This document shows positions 36,593 to 43,892 of a stretch of DNA of 64,000 bases, piece after piece. Origin of the DNA: Amycolatopsis mediterranei. Lineage in GTDB: Bacteria > Actinomycetota > Actinomycetes > Mycobacteriales > Pseudonocardiaceae. The position numbers and the translations under genes were made by a program. The notes beneath the pieces are model-generated. The model was not told the origin of the DNA and ran no database searches. It saw only the letters and a program-made list of their open reading frames with translations. Location of the stretch: contig NZ_CP100416.1 in the NCBI RefSeq assembly GCF_026017845.1, positions 7,805,078-7,869,077 of the forward strand, read 5' to 3'. Numbering within the stretch: the stretch's first letter is position 1; every line of letters begins with the position of its first letter.

Positions 36593-36593
36593 G
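36135..36593 (+). CDS. SgcJ/EcaC-like NTF2-fold protein (copy a)
   Basis: A 152-residue SnoaL/NTF2-fold protein. The core AWAENSADGVAEVFTEDGILILP, GRDEIRAFMKAAYAGPFKG and RSTWVCVKKDGEWFLAGYQNS matches the SgcJ/EcaC family (TIGR02246 type) found in enediyne clusters, where SgcJ is linked with PKS product release. The protein encoded at 38286-38744 is identical. It follows the GMC gene by 78 bp, with GGAG before the ATG. GC at third positions is lower than in its neighbours (gat, ggt, gtt codons). Role here unknown; options are a catalytic cyclase/isomerase or a binding protein. Confidence 0.85.
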   Translation: MSVSAEDRLSDYYGPFTSEREKEVLGVPLRLVGAWAENSADGVAEVFTEDGILILPGDVYKVGRDEIRAFMKAAYAGPFKGSGVTGQPVDVRFASDSVALLRTHGGILAAGETEIDPELAVRSTWVCVKKDGEWFLAGYQNSPRGAGATLRW

Positions 36594-36617
36594 TCACCTC
36601 ACTCTAAGGAGAAACCC

Positions 36618-37073
36618 ATGCCAGGCAAGGCATCCGAACTGGTGGCAGGCGCCAAGAAGTGGGCCGCCAACTACGGCGACTTCCCCAACGGCGAGGAGGG
36701 CGCGATCCTCACGATTCCCCTGCGCGTCCGCGGCGCCTGGGACCGCAACGACCCCGAGCTGCTCGCCGAGGTCTTCACGGACAACGGCAGCATGCTCGTC
36801 GGCGACGAGCAGCTCAAGTCCCCGGCCGAGGTCCGCGAGTACATGAAGAAGGCCTTCGAAGGCGCCTACGCGGGTTCGCGTCTCGTGGAGACTCCGGTCG
36901 TCATCCGGAAGCTCTCCGAGACCGTCGCCTTCGCCGTCACCAAGGGCGGGATCGTCCTCGCGGGCGAAACCGAAGTGGCCCCGGAGCGCGAGGTCCGCGC
37001 CACCTGGGTCATCGTCAAGGACGGCGGGGACTGGAAGCTCCTCTCCCACCAGACCAGCCCCGTCGCCGGCTGA
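36618..37073 (+). CDS. NTF2-fold SgcJ-like protein (paralogue d)
   Basis: A 151-residue relative of the preceding protein with the same layout: RVRGAWDRNDPELLAEVFTDNG, SPAEVREYMKKAFEGAYAG, GGIVLAGETEVAPEREVRAT and a C-terminal VKDGGDWKLLSHQTSPVAG. Its C-terminus is closest to the protein at 37801-38271 (both end LLSHQTSP). It follows copy a by 24 bp with AAGGAG before the ATG and ends the plus-strand operon at a strong terminator. Confidence 0.82.
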   Translation: MPGKASELVAGAKKWAANYGDFPNGEEGAILTIPLRVRGAWDRNDPELLAEVFTDNGSMLVGDEQLKSPAEVREYMKKAFEGAYAGSRLVETPVVIRKLSETVAFAVTKGGIVLAGETEVAPEREVRATWVIVKDGGDWKLLSHQTSPVAG

Positions 37074-37087
37074 CCCACCGCCCCACC

Positions 37088-37120
37088 CGAGGCCCCCTGC
37101 TCCCCGAGCAGGGGGCCTCG
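37088..37120. terminator. Strong bidirectional intrinsic terminator
   Basis: A perfect 15-bp stem (CGAGGCCCCCTGCTC, 37088-37102, with GAGCAGGGGGCCTCG, 37106-37120) and a CCC loop, 14 bases after the plus-strand operon. The convergent peroxiredoxin operon ends at 37324, so it may serve both. The rest of 37121-37323 shows nothing else. Confidence 0.85.
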
Positions 37121-37323
37121 GCGCGCCCACCCGAGCCCGAGCCGCCGCACGCCGCCGGCCGGGGCCGCTCGGCTCGATCGCCGCCCACGCAAAACGCTCG
37201 GCCGGGACAACCCAGCCGAGCGCTTGACGGAACTCCTAGCCGAAGCCAGTTGATCACTTCTGTTGCGACGACCTCGGGAATCAGCCGAGCGCGAGGGGGT
37301 CGCTCGGCAGCGAGGAAAGCGGG

Positions 37324-37788
37324 TCAGCCGGCGAGGGCGGCGACCGCCTTCTTCCACCGGGTTTGGTCGCGGGCCTCGCGGGGGGACACCACTTCGGCGA
37401 AGCGGACGGTTCCGGTCCCGTCGATGAGGAAGGTGCCGCGGTTGGCCATCCCGCCCTGGTCGTTGAAGACGCCGTAGGACTGCGCGACGGCTCCGTGCGG
37501 CCAGAAGTCCGACAGGAGGGGGAACGTGAGGCCCTGCCGGTCCGCCCACGCCTTGAGGGTGAACGGCGTGTCCACCGAGACACCGACGACCTGGACGTTC
37601 TCGTCGGTGTAGCCCGCCAGTTCGTCGCGGACCTGGCAGATCTCACCCTCGCAGATGTGGCTGAACGCGAACGGGTAGAAGACCAGCAGCACCGGCCGGG
37701 TGCGCCACAGCTCGCTGAGCGTGACCGGGGTCCGGCCGGTGTCGGGGAGCGTGAAGTCCGGCGCCGCCGAACCGGTTTCGATCGCCAT
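37324..37788 (-). CDS. Thiol peroxidase of the AhpE/Prx family
   Basis: A 154-residue peroxiredoxin. It begins GSAAPDFTLPDTGRTPVTLSE and has the peroxidatic cysteine in FSHICEGEIC (Cys46), which replaces the common FTPVC form, and a second cysteine at 51. The later GVSVDTPFTLKAWADRQGLTFPLLSDF is typical. It reduces hydroperoxides in the cytosol using a thiol partner. It is the last gene of a minus-strand operon after two NTF2-like genes (12-bp gap to the nearer). A protective or oxidative pathway role inside the cluster is possible. Confidence 0.85.
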   Translation of the reverse strand: MAIETGSAAPDFTLPDTGRTPVTLSELWRTRPVLLVFYPFAFSHICEGEICQVRDELAGYTDENVQVVGVSVDTPFTLKAWADRQGLTFPLLSDFWPHGAVAQSYGVFNDQGGMANRGTFLIDGTGTVRFAEVVSPREARDQTRWKKAVAALAG

Positions 37789-37800
37789 GAGAAGCCTCCC

Positions 37801-38271
37801 TCATCCCTTGAGCGGGCTGGTCTGGTGCGAGAGCAGCCGGAGCCCGTCGCCGGTCTGCACCACGATCCAGGTGACGCGGACCTGACGCTCGGGAGCCGTC
37901 TCGGTCTCGCCGTCCAGCAGGATGCCGCCCTGGCTGATGATCATCGCGGTGGTGTCGTCGAGGAACCGGACGGCCAGCGGCCAGCCGCGGACGCGCGCGC
38001 CGCGGAAGGGGCCTTCGAAGCCCGCCTTCATGTACTCGCGGATCTGCTCGCGGCTGGTGAGCTGCTCGTCCTTCATCAGCAGGCTGCCGTTGTCGGTGAA
38101 GGTGTCGGCGAAGAAGTCGGCGTCGTTGCGCTCCCAGCCCTCCTGGATGCGCATCGCGACGGTCAGCACGGCCTTCTCGTCGTCGCCGGTGAACTCGCGG
38201 TAGTACGAGGTGTCCTCTTCGATGCCCGCGGCGGCCAAGATCGCCGACGCGTCGCCCCACGCTGAAGCCAT
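37801..38271 (-). CDS. NTF2-fold SgcJ-like protein (paralogue c)
   Basis: A 156-residue SnoaL-like protein with RIQEGWERNDADFFADTFTDNG, REQIREYMKAGFEGPFRGARV, GGILLDGETETAPERQVRVTW and the end LLSHQTSPLKG. It is most like the protein at 36618-37073 and stands in mirror-image position to it. ATG at 38271 with AAGGAG nine bases upstream was preferred to the upstream frame, which is only the reverse of the repeat arm. It sits 14 bp after NTF2 copy b. Confidence 0.82.
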   Translation of the reverse strand: MASAWGDASAILAAAGIEEDTSYYREFTGDDEKAVLTVAMRIQEGWERNDADFFADTFTDNGSLLMKDEQLTSREQIREYMKAGFEGPFRGARVRGWPLAVRFLDDTTAMIISQGGILLDGETETAPERQVRVTWIVVQTGDGLRLLSHQTSPLKG

Positions 38272-38285
38272 GGTGATCGTCTCCT

Positions 38286-38744
38286 TTACCAACGAAGGGT
38301 GGCGCCGGCGCCACGGGGGCTGTTCTGGTAGCCGGCGAGGAACCACTCGCCGTCCTTCTTCACGCACACCCAGGTCGACCGGACCGCCAGTTCCGGGTCG
38401 ATCTCCGTCTCACCGGCGGCGAGGATCCCGCCGTGGGTGCGCAGCAAAGCCACCGAGTCCGACGCGAACCGCACGTCGACCGGCTGACCGGTCACCCCGG
38501 AACCCTTGAACGGGCCCGCGTAAGCGGCCTTCATGAACGCCCGGATCTCATCCCGGCCGACCTTGTACACATCACCCGGCAGGATCAGGATCCCGTCCTC
38601 GGTGAACACCTCGGCCACACCATCGGCCGAGTTCTCCGCCCACGCCCCGACCAGGCGCAGCGGAACACCCAGGACTTCCTTCTCCCGCTCACTGGTGAAC
38701 GGGCCGTAGTAGTCGGACAACCTGTCCTCAGCACTCACCGACAT
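38286..38744 (-). CDS. SgcJ/EcaC-like NTF2-fold protein (copy b, identical to copy a)
   Basis: A 152-residue protein identical at every residue to the one at 36135-36593, but on the other strand. It leads a minus-strand operon with paralogue c and the peroxiredoxin. Its upstream DNA (38756-38822) is unrelated to that before copy a, so the two copies are under different promoters. Family evidence is as for copy a. Confidence 0.85.
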   Translation of the reverse strand: MSVSAEDRLSDYYGPFTSEREKEVLGVPLRLVGAWAENSADGVAEVFTEDGILILPGDVYKVGRDEIRAFMKAAYAGPFKGSGVTGQPVDVRFASDSVALLRTHGGILAAGETEIDPELAVRSTWVCVKKDGEWFLAGYQNSPRGAGATLRW

Positions 38745-38755
38745 AGTGATCTCCT
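38287..38755. repeat. 469-bp inverted repeat, right arm
   Basis: Reverse complement of 36124-36592 with one base different. The two arms enclose 1694 bp carrying paralogue d, the terminator, the peroxiredoxin and paralogue c. Confidence 0.97.
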
Positions 38756-38822
38756 TTTCTGTTACCAGTTATCACTGTCCCGCACCGGGGCGTACGAAGA
38801 TTCCTTTCCATTGCGAACTAAA

Positions 38823-38850
38823 GGGGCCGGGACGAAAACGTCCCGGCCCC
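38823..38850 (-). terminator. Intrinsic terminator after the DUF899 gene
   Basis: GGGGCCGGGACG (38823-38834), AAAA loop, CGTCCCGGCCCC (38839-38850): a perfect 12-bp stem 13 bases downstream of the DUF899 stop. It insulates the NTF2 operon from the aldehyde dehydrogenase operon. Confidence 0.85.
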
Positions 38851-38863
38851 TCGCGAAGAAACG

Positions 38864-39514
38864 TCAGTATTCGTCGCGCGGACGCCACCACTGGTACGGC
38901 GCGCTCTGCGGCCAGCCCTCCGGCGAGTCCTCCCAGAACTCCTGGCGCCCGTACGGGGTCAGGTCCAGCAGGTTGAGGTCCAGCCGCAGCTTGTCCAGGC
39001 CGCGAGCACCGGTGAAGTACGTCCGGTACACCTTCTCGCCGTCGCGCAGGAACACGCTCAGCGTCGAGCCGGCGCCGGCACCGCAGTCGTCGTTGAACTC
39101 CTGATCGCACGACAGCCACTTCAGCGGCCAGCCCATGCGCTCCCGGTACTCCTGCAGCTGCGCCTGCGGCGCGGGCGAGACCAGCACCAGCCGGGTGTCG
39201 CGCTGCTCCAGGTGCTCCAGGTGCGGCAGGTTGTCCGCCACCGCGGAACAGCCGGGGCACCGGTGGTCCGACCCGGCCTCCATCATGAAGTGGTAGACGA
39301 TCAGCTGGCGCTGCCCGTCGAACAGGTCGGCCAGCCCGACCTTCTCGCCGGCGGCCGTGACGAACACGTAGTCCTTTTCGAAGGCGACCATCGGCTGACG
39401 GCGGCGCTCGGCGGCCAGCGCGTCGAGGATGCGCGTGACCTCCTTTTCGCGCGCCAGCAGCTTTTCGTGAGCGATCTGCCACTCTTGCGGTGACACGATC
39501 TTGGGAAGGCTCAT
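38864..39514 (-). CDS. DUF899 thioredoxin-like protein
   Basis: A 216-residue DUF899 family protein. Typical blocks are VSPQEWQIAHEKLLAREKEVTRILDALAAERRR at the start, then YVFVTAAGEKVGLADLFDGQRQLIVYHFMM and HRCPGCSAVADNLPHLEHL, where CPGC occupies the thioredoxin CxxC position (about residues 86-89). The C-terminal half ends WWRPRDEY. Members have a thioredoxin fold and unknown substrates; they often accompany dehydrogenases and monooxygenases. It lies 21 bp after the aldehyde dehydrogenase gene and ends at a strong terminator. Confidence 0.82.
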   Translation of the reverse strand: MSLPKIVSPQEWQIAHEKLLAREKEVTRILDALAAERRRQPMVAFEKDYVFVTAAGEKVGLADLFDGQRQLIVYHFMMEAGSDHRCPGCSAVADNLPHLEHLEQRDTRLVLVSPAPQAQLQEYRERMGWPLKWLSCDQEFNDDCGAGAGSTLSVFLRDGEKVYRTYFTGARGLDKLRLDLNLLDLTPYGRQEFWEDSPEGWPQSAPYQWWRPRDEY

Positions 39515-39535
39515 TTGTCCTCTCCTCGAGGCAAT

Positions 39536-40981
39536 TCAGGTTGCCTTGTGCAGGTAGATCGATTTGTAGTGGAAGAACGTGTCGAAGCCCTCGGGTCCCA
39601 GCTCGCGGCCGAGCCCGCTGGCCTTGACACCGCCGAACGGCGCGCCCAGGTCGAGGTCGTAGTAGTTCACCCCGACGCTGCCCGAGCGCACCCGCCTGGC
39701 CACGGCGATCCCTTCGTCCACATCGGACGTCCAGATCGTGCCGCCCAGGCCGTATTCGGAGTCGTTGGCGATCGCGACGGCCTCATCGACATCACGGTAC
39801 GGGATCACCGCGAGCACCGGCCCGAAGATCTCTTCACGCGCAATGGGGTCGCTGTTGTCCACGTCGGCGAAGACGGTCGGCCGGACGTACCAGCCCCGCT
39901 CCTGCTCCGCCGGAACGCCGCCGGCCACCAGCCGCGCGCCGCTGCGCTGCCCGAGCCGGACGTAGGACTCGACGCGCTCGCGGTGCCGCGAGCTGACCAT
40001 CGGGCCGATTTGCGTCGTGCGGTCGAGCGGGTCGCCGATCTTCAAGGCCTTCGCCAACCCGGCGACCGCGTCGACCACCTCGTCGTAGCGGGACCGCGGC
40101 GCCAGGATCCGCGTCGAGAGGTAGCAGGCCTGCCCGCTGTTGAGCAACGCGCACGATGCCAGCCCCTGCGTGGTGGCGACGAGGTCGGCGTCGTCGAGCA
40201 CGATGGCGGCCGATTTCCCGCCCAGCTCCAGGGTCACCGGCCGCAGCAGCCTGCCGCAGATCTCGCCGACCTTGCGCCCGGCCGCGGTCGAGCCGGTGAA
40301 CGCGACGCGGTCGACGCCCGGGTGCGACACCAGGTGCTCGCCGATCTCCGCGCCACCGGTGACGACGTTCAGCACACCCGGCGGCAGACCCGCCCGATCG
40401 GCCGCGGCGGCCAGTTCCAGCGCGCCGAACACCGTCTCCGGCGCGGGCTTGAGGACCACCGTGCACCCCGCGGCGAGCGCGGGCGCGACGGTGAACATGG
40501 TGATGGGCTGGGGGAAGTTCCACGGCACGACCACCGCGACCACCCCGACCGGCTCGCGCCGGACGATGGTCTCGCCCATCCCGTCGAACCGTTCGCGCCG
40601 GTCCTCCACGACGGTCCGCCGGGCCAGCCCCGCGTGGTAGCGGAGCAGCCCGATCGGCGCGCCGCCCTCGCTGGGCAGCGCGATCGAGATCGGCGTTCCA
40701 TTTTGGACGGACGTGGCCGTGGCCCGCTCCGGGACGTTCTTCTCCAGCTGGATCGCGAAGCGCTCCAGCAGTTCCGCTCGCTCCTCGACCGGGAGGCCGG
40801 TCCACGACGGGGTGCCGAACGCACGGCGCGCCGCGGCGACCGCGGCGTCCACATCGGACTCCGAGGCGAGCGGCGTGCTGCCGTTGCGCTCCCCGTCGGC
40901 GGGCGAGATCGCCGCGACCGTGCCGCGACCGGGTCTGCGCCATTCGCCGTCGACGTACAGGGCGAGGTAGTCGTAACTCAT
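39536..40981 (-). CDS. NAD(P)-dependent aldehyde dehydrogenase
   Basis: A 481-residue member of the ALDH superfamily. The cofactor part shows VPWNFPQPITMF and VAFTGSTAAGRKV; the catalytic glutamate is in LELGGKSA (Glu252) and the nucleophile in NSGQACYLSTR (Cys286). It oxidises an aldehyde to an acid. It resembles the geranial/betaine-type aldehyde dehydrogenases common in actinomycetes but has no substrate-defining mark I can read. A GMC alcohol oxidase product is a reasonable substrate (inference). It shares a transcript with DUF899 and is separated from the upstream exporter gene by a terminator. Confidence 0.88.
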   Translation of the reverse strand: MSYDYLALYVDGEWRRPGRGTVAAISPADGERNGSTPLASESDVDAAVAAARRAFGTPSWTGLPVEERAELLERFAIQLEKNVPERATATSVQNGTPISIALPSEGGAPIGLLRYHAGLARRTVVEDRRERFDGMGETIVRREPVGVVAVVVPWNFPQPITMFTVAPALAAGCTVVLKPAPETVFGALELAAAADRAGLPPGVLNVVTGGAEIGEHLVSHPGVDRVAFTGSTAAGRKVGEICGRLLRPVTLELGGKSAAIVLDDADLVATTQGLASCALLNSGQACYLSTRILAPRSRYDEVVDAVAGLAKALKIGDPLDRTTQIGPMVSSRHRERVESYVRLGQRSGARLVAGGVPAEQERGWYVRPTVFADVDNSDPIAREEIFGPVLAVIPYRDVDEAVAIANDSEYGLGGTIWTSDVDEGIAVARRVRSGSVGVNYYDLDLGAPFGGVKASGLGRELGPEGFDTFFHYKSIYLHKAT

Positions 40982-41006
40982 GGGACCTTCTCCATCCCGG
41001 GGAAAG

Positions 41007-41037
41007 GCCCCGGCGGACCACGGGGGTCCGCCGGGGC
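41007..41037 (-). terminator. Intrinsic terminator after the MFS exporter gene
   Basis: GCCCCGGCGGACC (41007-41019) pairs with GGTCCGCCGGGGC (41025-41037), a perfect 13-bp stem with a 5-base loop, 14 bases beyond the exporter stop and just before the aldehyde dehydrogenase start. Confidence 0.8.
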
Positions 41038-41051
41038 TCGCGAGCGCCGGC

Positions 41052-42500
41052 TCAGTTGATCGGCGTCTCGATCACTTCTTCGGCAGGCGGCCGCACGTCG
41101 ACGACCGGCCCGGCCGGCTTGGGCTTGCCGGGCGCGAACAGCGCCACGGCCGTGCCGACCAGCGCGACGATGCCGCCGAGCACCAGCGCCGCCTGGAAGC
41201 CGGACAGCGACGCTTCGGCCGACTCGAAGCTGCCGTTGGCCGCGAAGGCCGCACCCAGCGCCACGACGCCGAACACGCCGCCCAGCTCGCGCAGCGCGCT
41301 GTTCACGCCCGACGCCACGCCGGCGTCTTCCGGCGGGACCGACGCGAACACCAGGTTGATCGTGGTCGGCAGGCACATCGCGATCCCCGCGCCGCCGAAG
41401 ATCAGCGGGACGACCAAGCTGCCGTAACCCACGCCGGCCGAGGTGACCAGGCCGATCCAGAGCAGGCCGATGCCCAGCAGCGCCAGGCCGGCGACCATGA
41501 ACGGCTTGCTGCCGTGCTTGTCGGCCAGCTTGCCCGCGAACGGCGCCACCACCAGCGGCATCGCCGTCCACGCCAGCAACTGCAGGCCGCTGACCATGGC
41601 GTTGCTGCCCAGCCCGAACTGGAACAGCTGCGCCAGCACGAACAGCGCACCGATCAGGGCGAAGTGCTGGAGGAACGCGGAGATGTTCGCCACGGTGAAC
41701 CCGCGGTGGCGGAAGTACTCCATCGGGAGCATCGGGTACTTCGCCTTGAACTCCCACGCCACGAACAGCGCCAGCAGCACCACCCCGCCGACCACCGAGC
41801 CGTAGGCCTCGAACGAGCCCCAGCCGATGGACGGCGCCCGGACCGCGGCCCAGACCAGCCCGAACAGGCCGGTCGAGGCGAGCAGCAGACCGGGCACGTC
41901 GATCTTCGGACGCGGGCCCTTGCTCTCGCGCAGCAGCAGCGCGGAACCGACGGTGGCGGCGATCCCGAACGGCACGTTCAGCCAGAAGATCCAGTGCCAC
42001 GAGATGCCCTGGGTGATGATGCCGCCGATGACGGGGCCCGCCGCGATCGCGATGCCCGCGACGCTGCCCCAGATGCCCATGGCGGCGCCACGCTTCTCCG
42101 GCGGTGTGGCGTCGGCCAGCAGCGCGAGGCTGACCGGGATGGACACCCCGGCGGCCACGCCCTGGATGACCCGGGCGATGATCAGGATGTCGATGCTGCC
42201 CGCGGACGCGGCCATGATCGACGCGATGGTGAACGCGGCCAGGCCGATCACGTACATCCGCCGCCGCCCGAACCGGTCGCCGAGCGCGGCGCCGGTGAGC
42301 ATCAGGCAGGCGAACGCCAGGTTGTAGGCGTTGATCGTCCACTCCAGGTCGGCGAGACCCGCGCCCAGATCGACCTTGATCGTGGGTATGGCGGTGACCA
42401 CGACCATGACGTCCAAAGAGGTCAGGAACGCGCAGACGGACACCAGCGCCAACGCCCAGCCCGGCCGCAGGGGACGTTCGGTCCCGCTAACAGCACTCAC
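41052..42500 (-). CDS. DHA2-family MFS exporter, 14 TM
   Basis: A 482-residue drug:H+ antiporter-type protein of the EmrB/QacA branch. It begins ALALVSVCAFLTSLDVMVVVTAIPTIK, with the acidic residue in helix 1 (SLDVMVV) typical of DHA2, and has ALGDRFGRRRMYVIGL for motif A and a GPVIGGII motif C. About fourteen helices can be drawn. Proteins of this type export antibiotics and often give self-resistance to the producer. GTG at 42500 has GAGGAGG upstream. It is the only obvious exporter in the cluster part of the window. Confidence 0.87.
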   Translation of the reverse strand: MSAVSGTERPLRPGWALALVSVCAFLTSLDVMVVVTAIPTIKVDLGAGLADLEWTINAYNLAFACLMLTGAALGDRFGRRRMYVIGLAAFTIASIMAASAGSIDILIIARVIQGVAAGVSIPVSLALLADATPPEKRGAAMGIWGSVAGIAIAAGPVIGGIITQGISWHWIFWLNVPFGIAATVGSALLLRESKGPRPKIDVPGLLLASTGLFGLVWAAVRAPSIGWGSFEAYGSVVGGVVLLALFVAWEFKAKYPMLPMEYFRHRGFTVANISAFLQHFALIGALFVLAQLFQFGLGSNAMVSGLQLLAWTAMPLVVAPFAGKLADKHGSKPFMVAGLALLGIGLLWIGLVTSAGVGYGSLVVPLIFGGAGIAMCLPTTINLVFASVPPEDAGVASGVNSALRELGGVFGVVALGAAFAANGSFESAEASLSGFQAALVLGGIVALVGTAVALFAPGKPKPAGPVVDVRPPAEEVIETPIN

Positions 42501-42595
42501 GGCGGCACCTCCTCGTGGCCCGGTCCCGAAGACTCACCGTCATCACAATCTCCATTCGTCGCGTTCCCCCCGGCACCCGGTGCGCCGGCGTGGTT

Positions 42596-43759
42596 CTACC
42601 GTTCCTTCACCAGCCGCCCGAACTCCTGCAGTTCGGCGACGTAGAGATCGGGCACCTCCATGGCGGGGAAGTTGCCGCCGCGGTCGTACTCGTTCCAGTG
42701 CTGGATCGTGGAGAACTCGCGTTCCGCCCAGCGCCGGACCGGCTTGAACGGGGCGTGGGGGAACACCGCCACCCCGAGCGGCACGGTCAGCTCGAAGTAG
42801 CGGCCCGCGCCCGGCGAGATCGGCAGGAAGTCGACGCTCTCGTAGTAGAACTGCCCGGACGAGCCGGCGGTCTGGGTCAACCAGTAGATGGCCGGGATGG
42901 CCAGCACCTTGTCGCGCTCGATCGCGTCCTCCGGCAGCCCGCCGCGAGTGTCGGCCCAGTCGCGGTACTTCTCGATCACCCAGGCGAGCTGGCCGACCGG
43001 CGAATCGGAGAGCCCGTAGGCGACCGTGTGCGGGCGGGTCGCCTGCAGCTTCATCGAGCCGGACAGGATTTTCGCGAACGTGTCGGACTTGCCCCAGGAG
43101 TGCTGGTCGGCCTCGCTGAGGTCCTCCAGGTCGGCCGGGTCGTCGCCGGGCGCGGTGACCAGGGTGTTGAGGTGCACGGCGAGCACGTGCTCGGCGTCCT
43201 GCAGCCCGAGCACCAGCGCCACCCCCGAGCCGAAGTCGACGCCCTGGGCGATGTAGCGCTCGTAGTCCAGCTCCGCCATCAGCTGCGCCCAGGCGCCGGC
43301 GACGCGCTGGGTGTTCCAGCCGCCGTCCGGTGCCGGGCCGGAGAAGCCGAAGCCGGGCATGGACGGGATGACCAGGTGGAACGCGTCACCGGGGTCGCCC
43401 CCGTGGGCGCGCGGGTCGGTCAGCGGGCCGATCACGTCGAGGAACTCGACCACCGAACCGGGCCAGCCGTGCGTGATGATCATCGGCGTGGCGTCGGGCT
43501 CCGGCGAGCGCACGTGCAGGAAGTGCACGTTCGCCCCGTCGATCGTGGTGGTGAACTGCGGGAACGCGTTGAGCCGCTCCTCGACCTTCCGCCAGTCGAA
43601 TTCGGTGCGCCAGTACTCGGCGAGGTCCTTGAGGTAGCCGACGGGCACACCGCGGTCCCACCCCGCTTCGGGCAGCCCGACCGGCCAGCGGGTCTCGGCC
43701 AGCCGCCTGGCCAGGTCGTCCAGCTGGGCCTGCGGGATTTGCACGCGGAAAGGTTCCAT
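42596..43759 (-). CDS. Epoxide-hydrolase-family protein lacking the catalytic histidine
   Basis: A 387-residue alpha/beta hydrolase with the epoxide hydrolase N-terminal domain (starts FRVQIPQAQLDDLARRLAETRW). The oxyanion loop HGWPGS is at 97-102 and the nucleophile aspartate in QGVDFGSG (Asp175), where GGDWG is usual. At the position of the catalytic histidine (GGHFxAxE) this protein reads RGGNFPAMEVPD, Asn363, and the DNA gives AAC without ambiguity. SgcF/NcsF2 of enediyne clusters belong to this family. It may have lost hydrolase activity or use a different base. The ATG at 43759 has GGAG twelve bases upstream. A 95-bp gap separates it from the exporter gene downstream. Confidence 0.82.
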   Translation of the reverse strand: MEPFRVQIPQAQLDDLARRLAETRWPVGLPEAGWDRGVPVGYLKDLAEYWRTEFDWRKVEERLNAFPQFTTTIDGANVHFLHVRSPEPDATPMIITHGWPGSVVEFLDVIGPLTDPRAHGGDPGDAFHLVIPSMPGFGFSGPAPDGGWNTQRVAGAWAQLMAELDYERYIAQGVDFGSGVALVLGLQDAEHVLAVHLNTLVTAPGDDPADLEDLSEADQHSWGKSDTFAKILSGSMKLQATRPHTVAYGLSDSPVGQLAWVIEKYRDWADTRGGLPEDAIERDKVLAIPAIYWLTQTAGSSGQFYYESVDFLPISPGAGRYFELTVPLGVAVFPHAPFKPVRRWAEREFSTIQHWNEYDRGGNFPAMEVPDLYVAELQEFGRLVKER

Positions 43760-43892
43760 TTCGTTGGCGCTCCAATCACGGGGTGGCGGCCCCTGCCCGC
43801 GGAGCCAGACCACCGGTCTTAGGATCGCGGGCAAGATGTCGGATTTCATCTTCGAAAATGCTCTACGCCCGAAGGCGGGGAAAAAGCACCAC

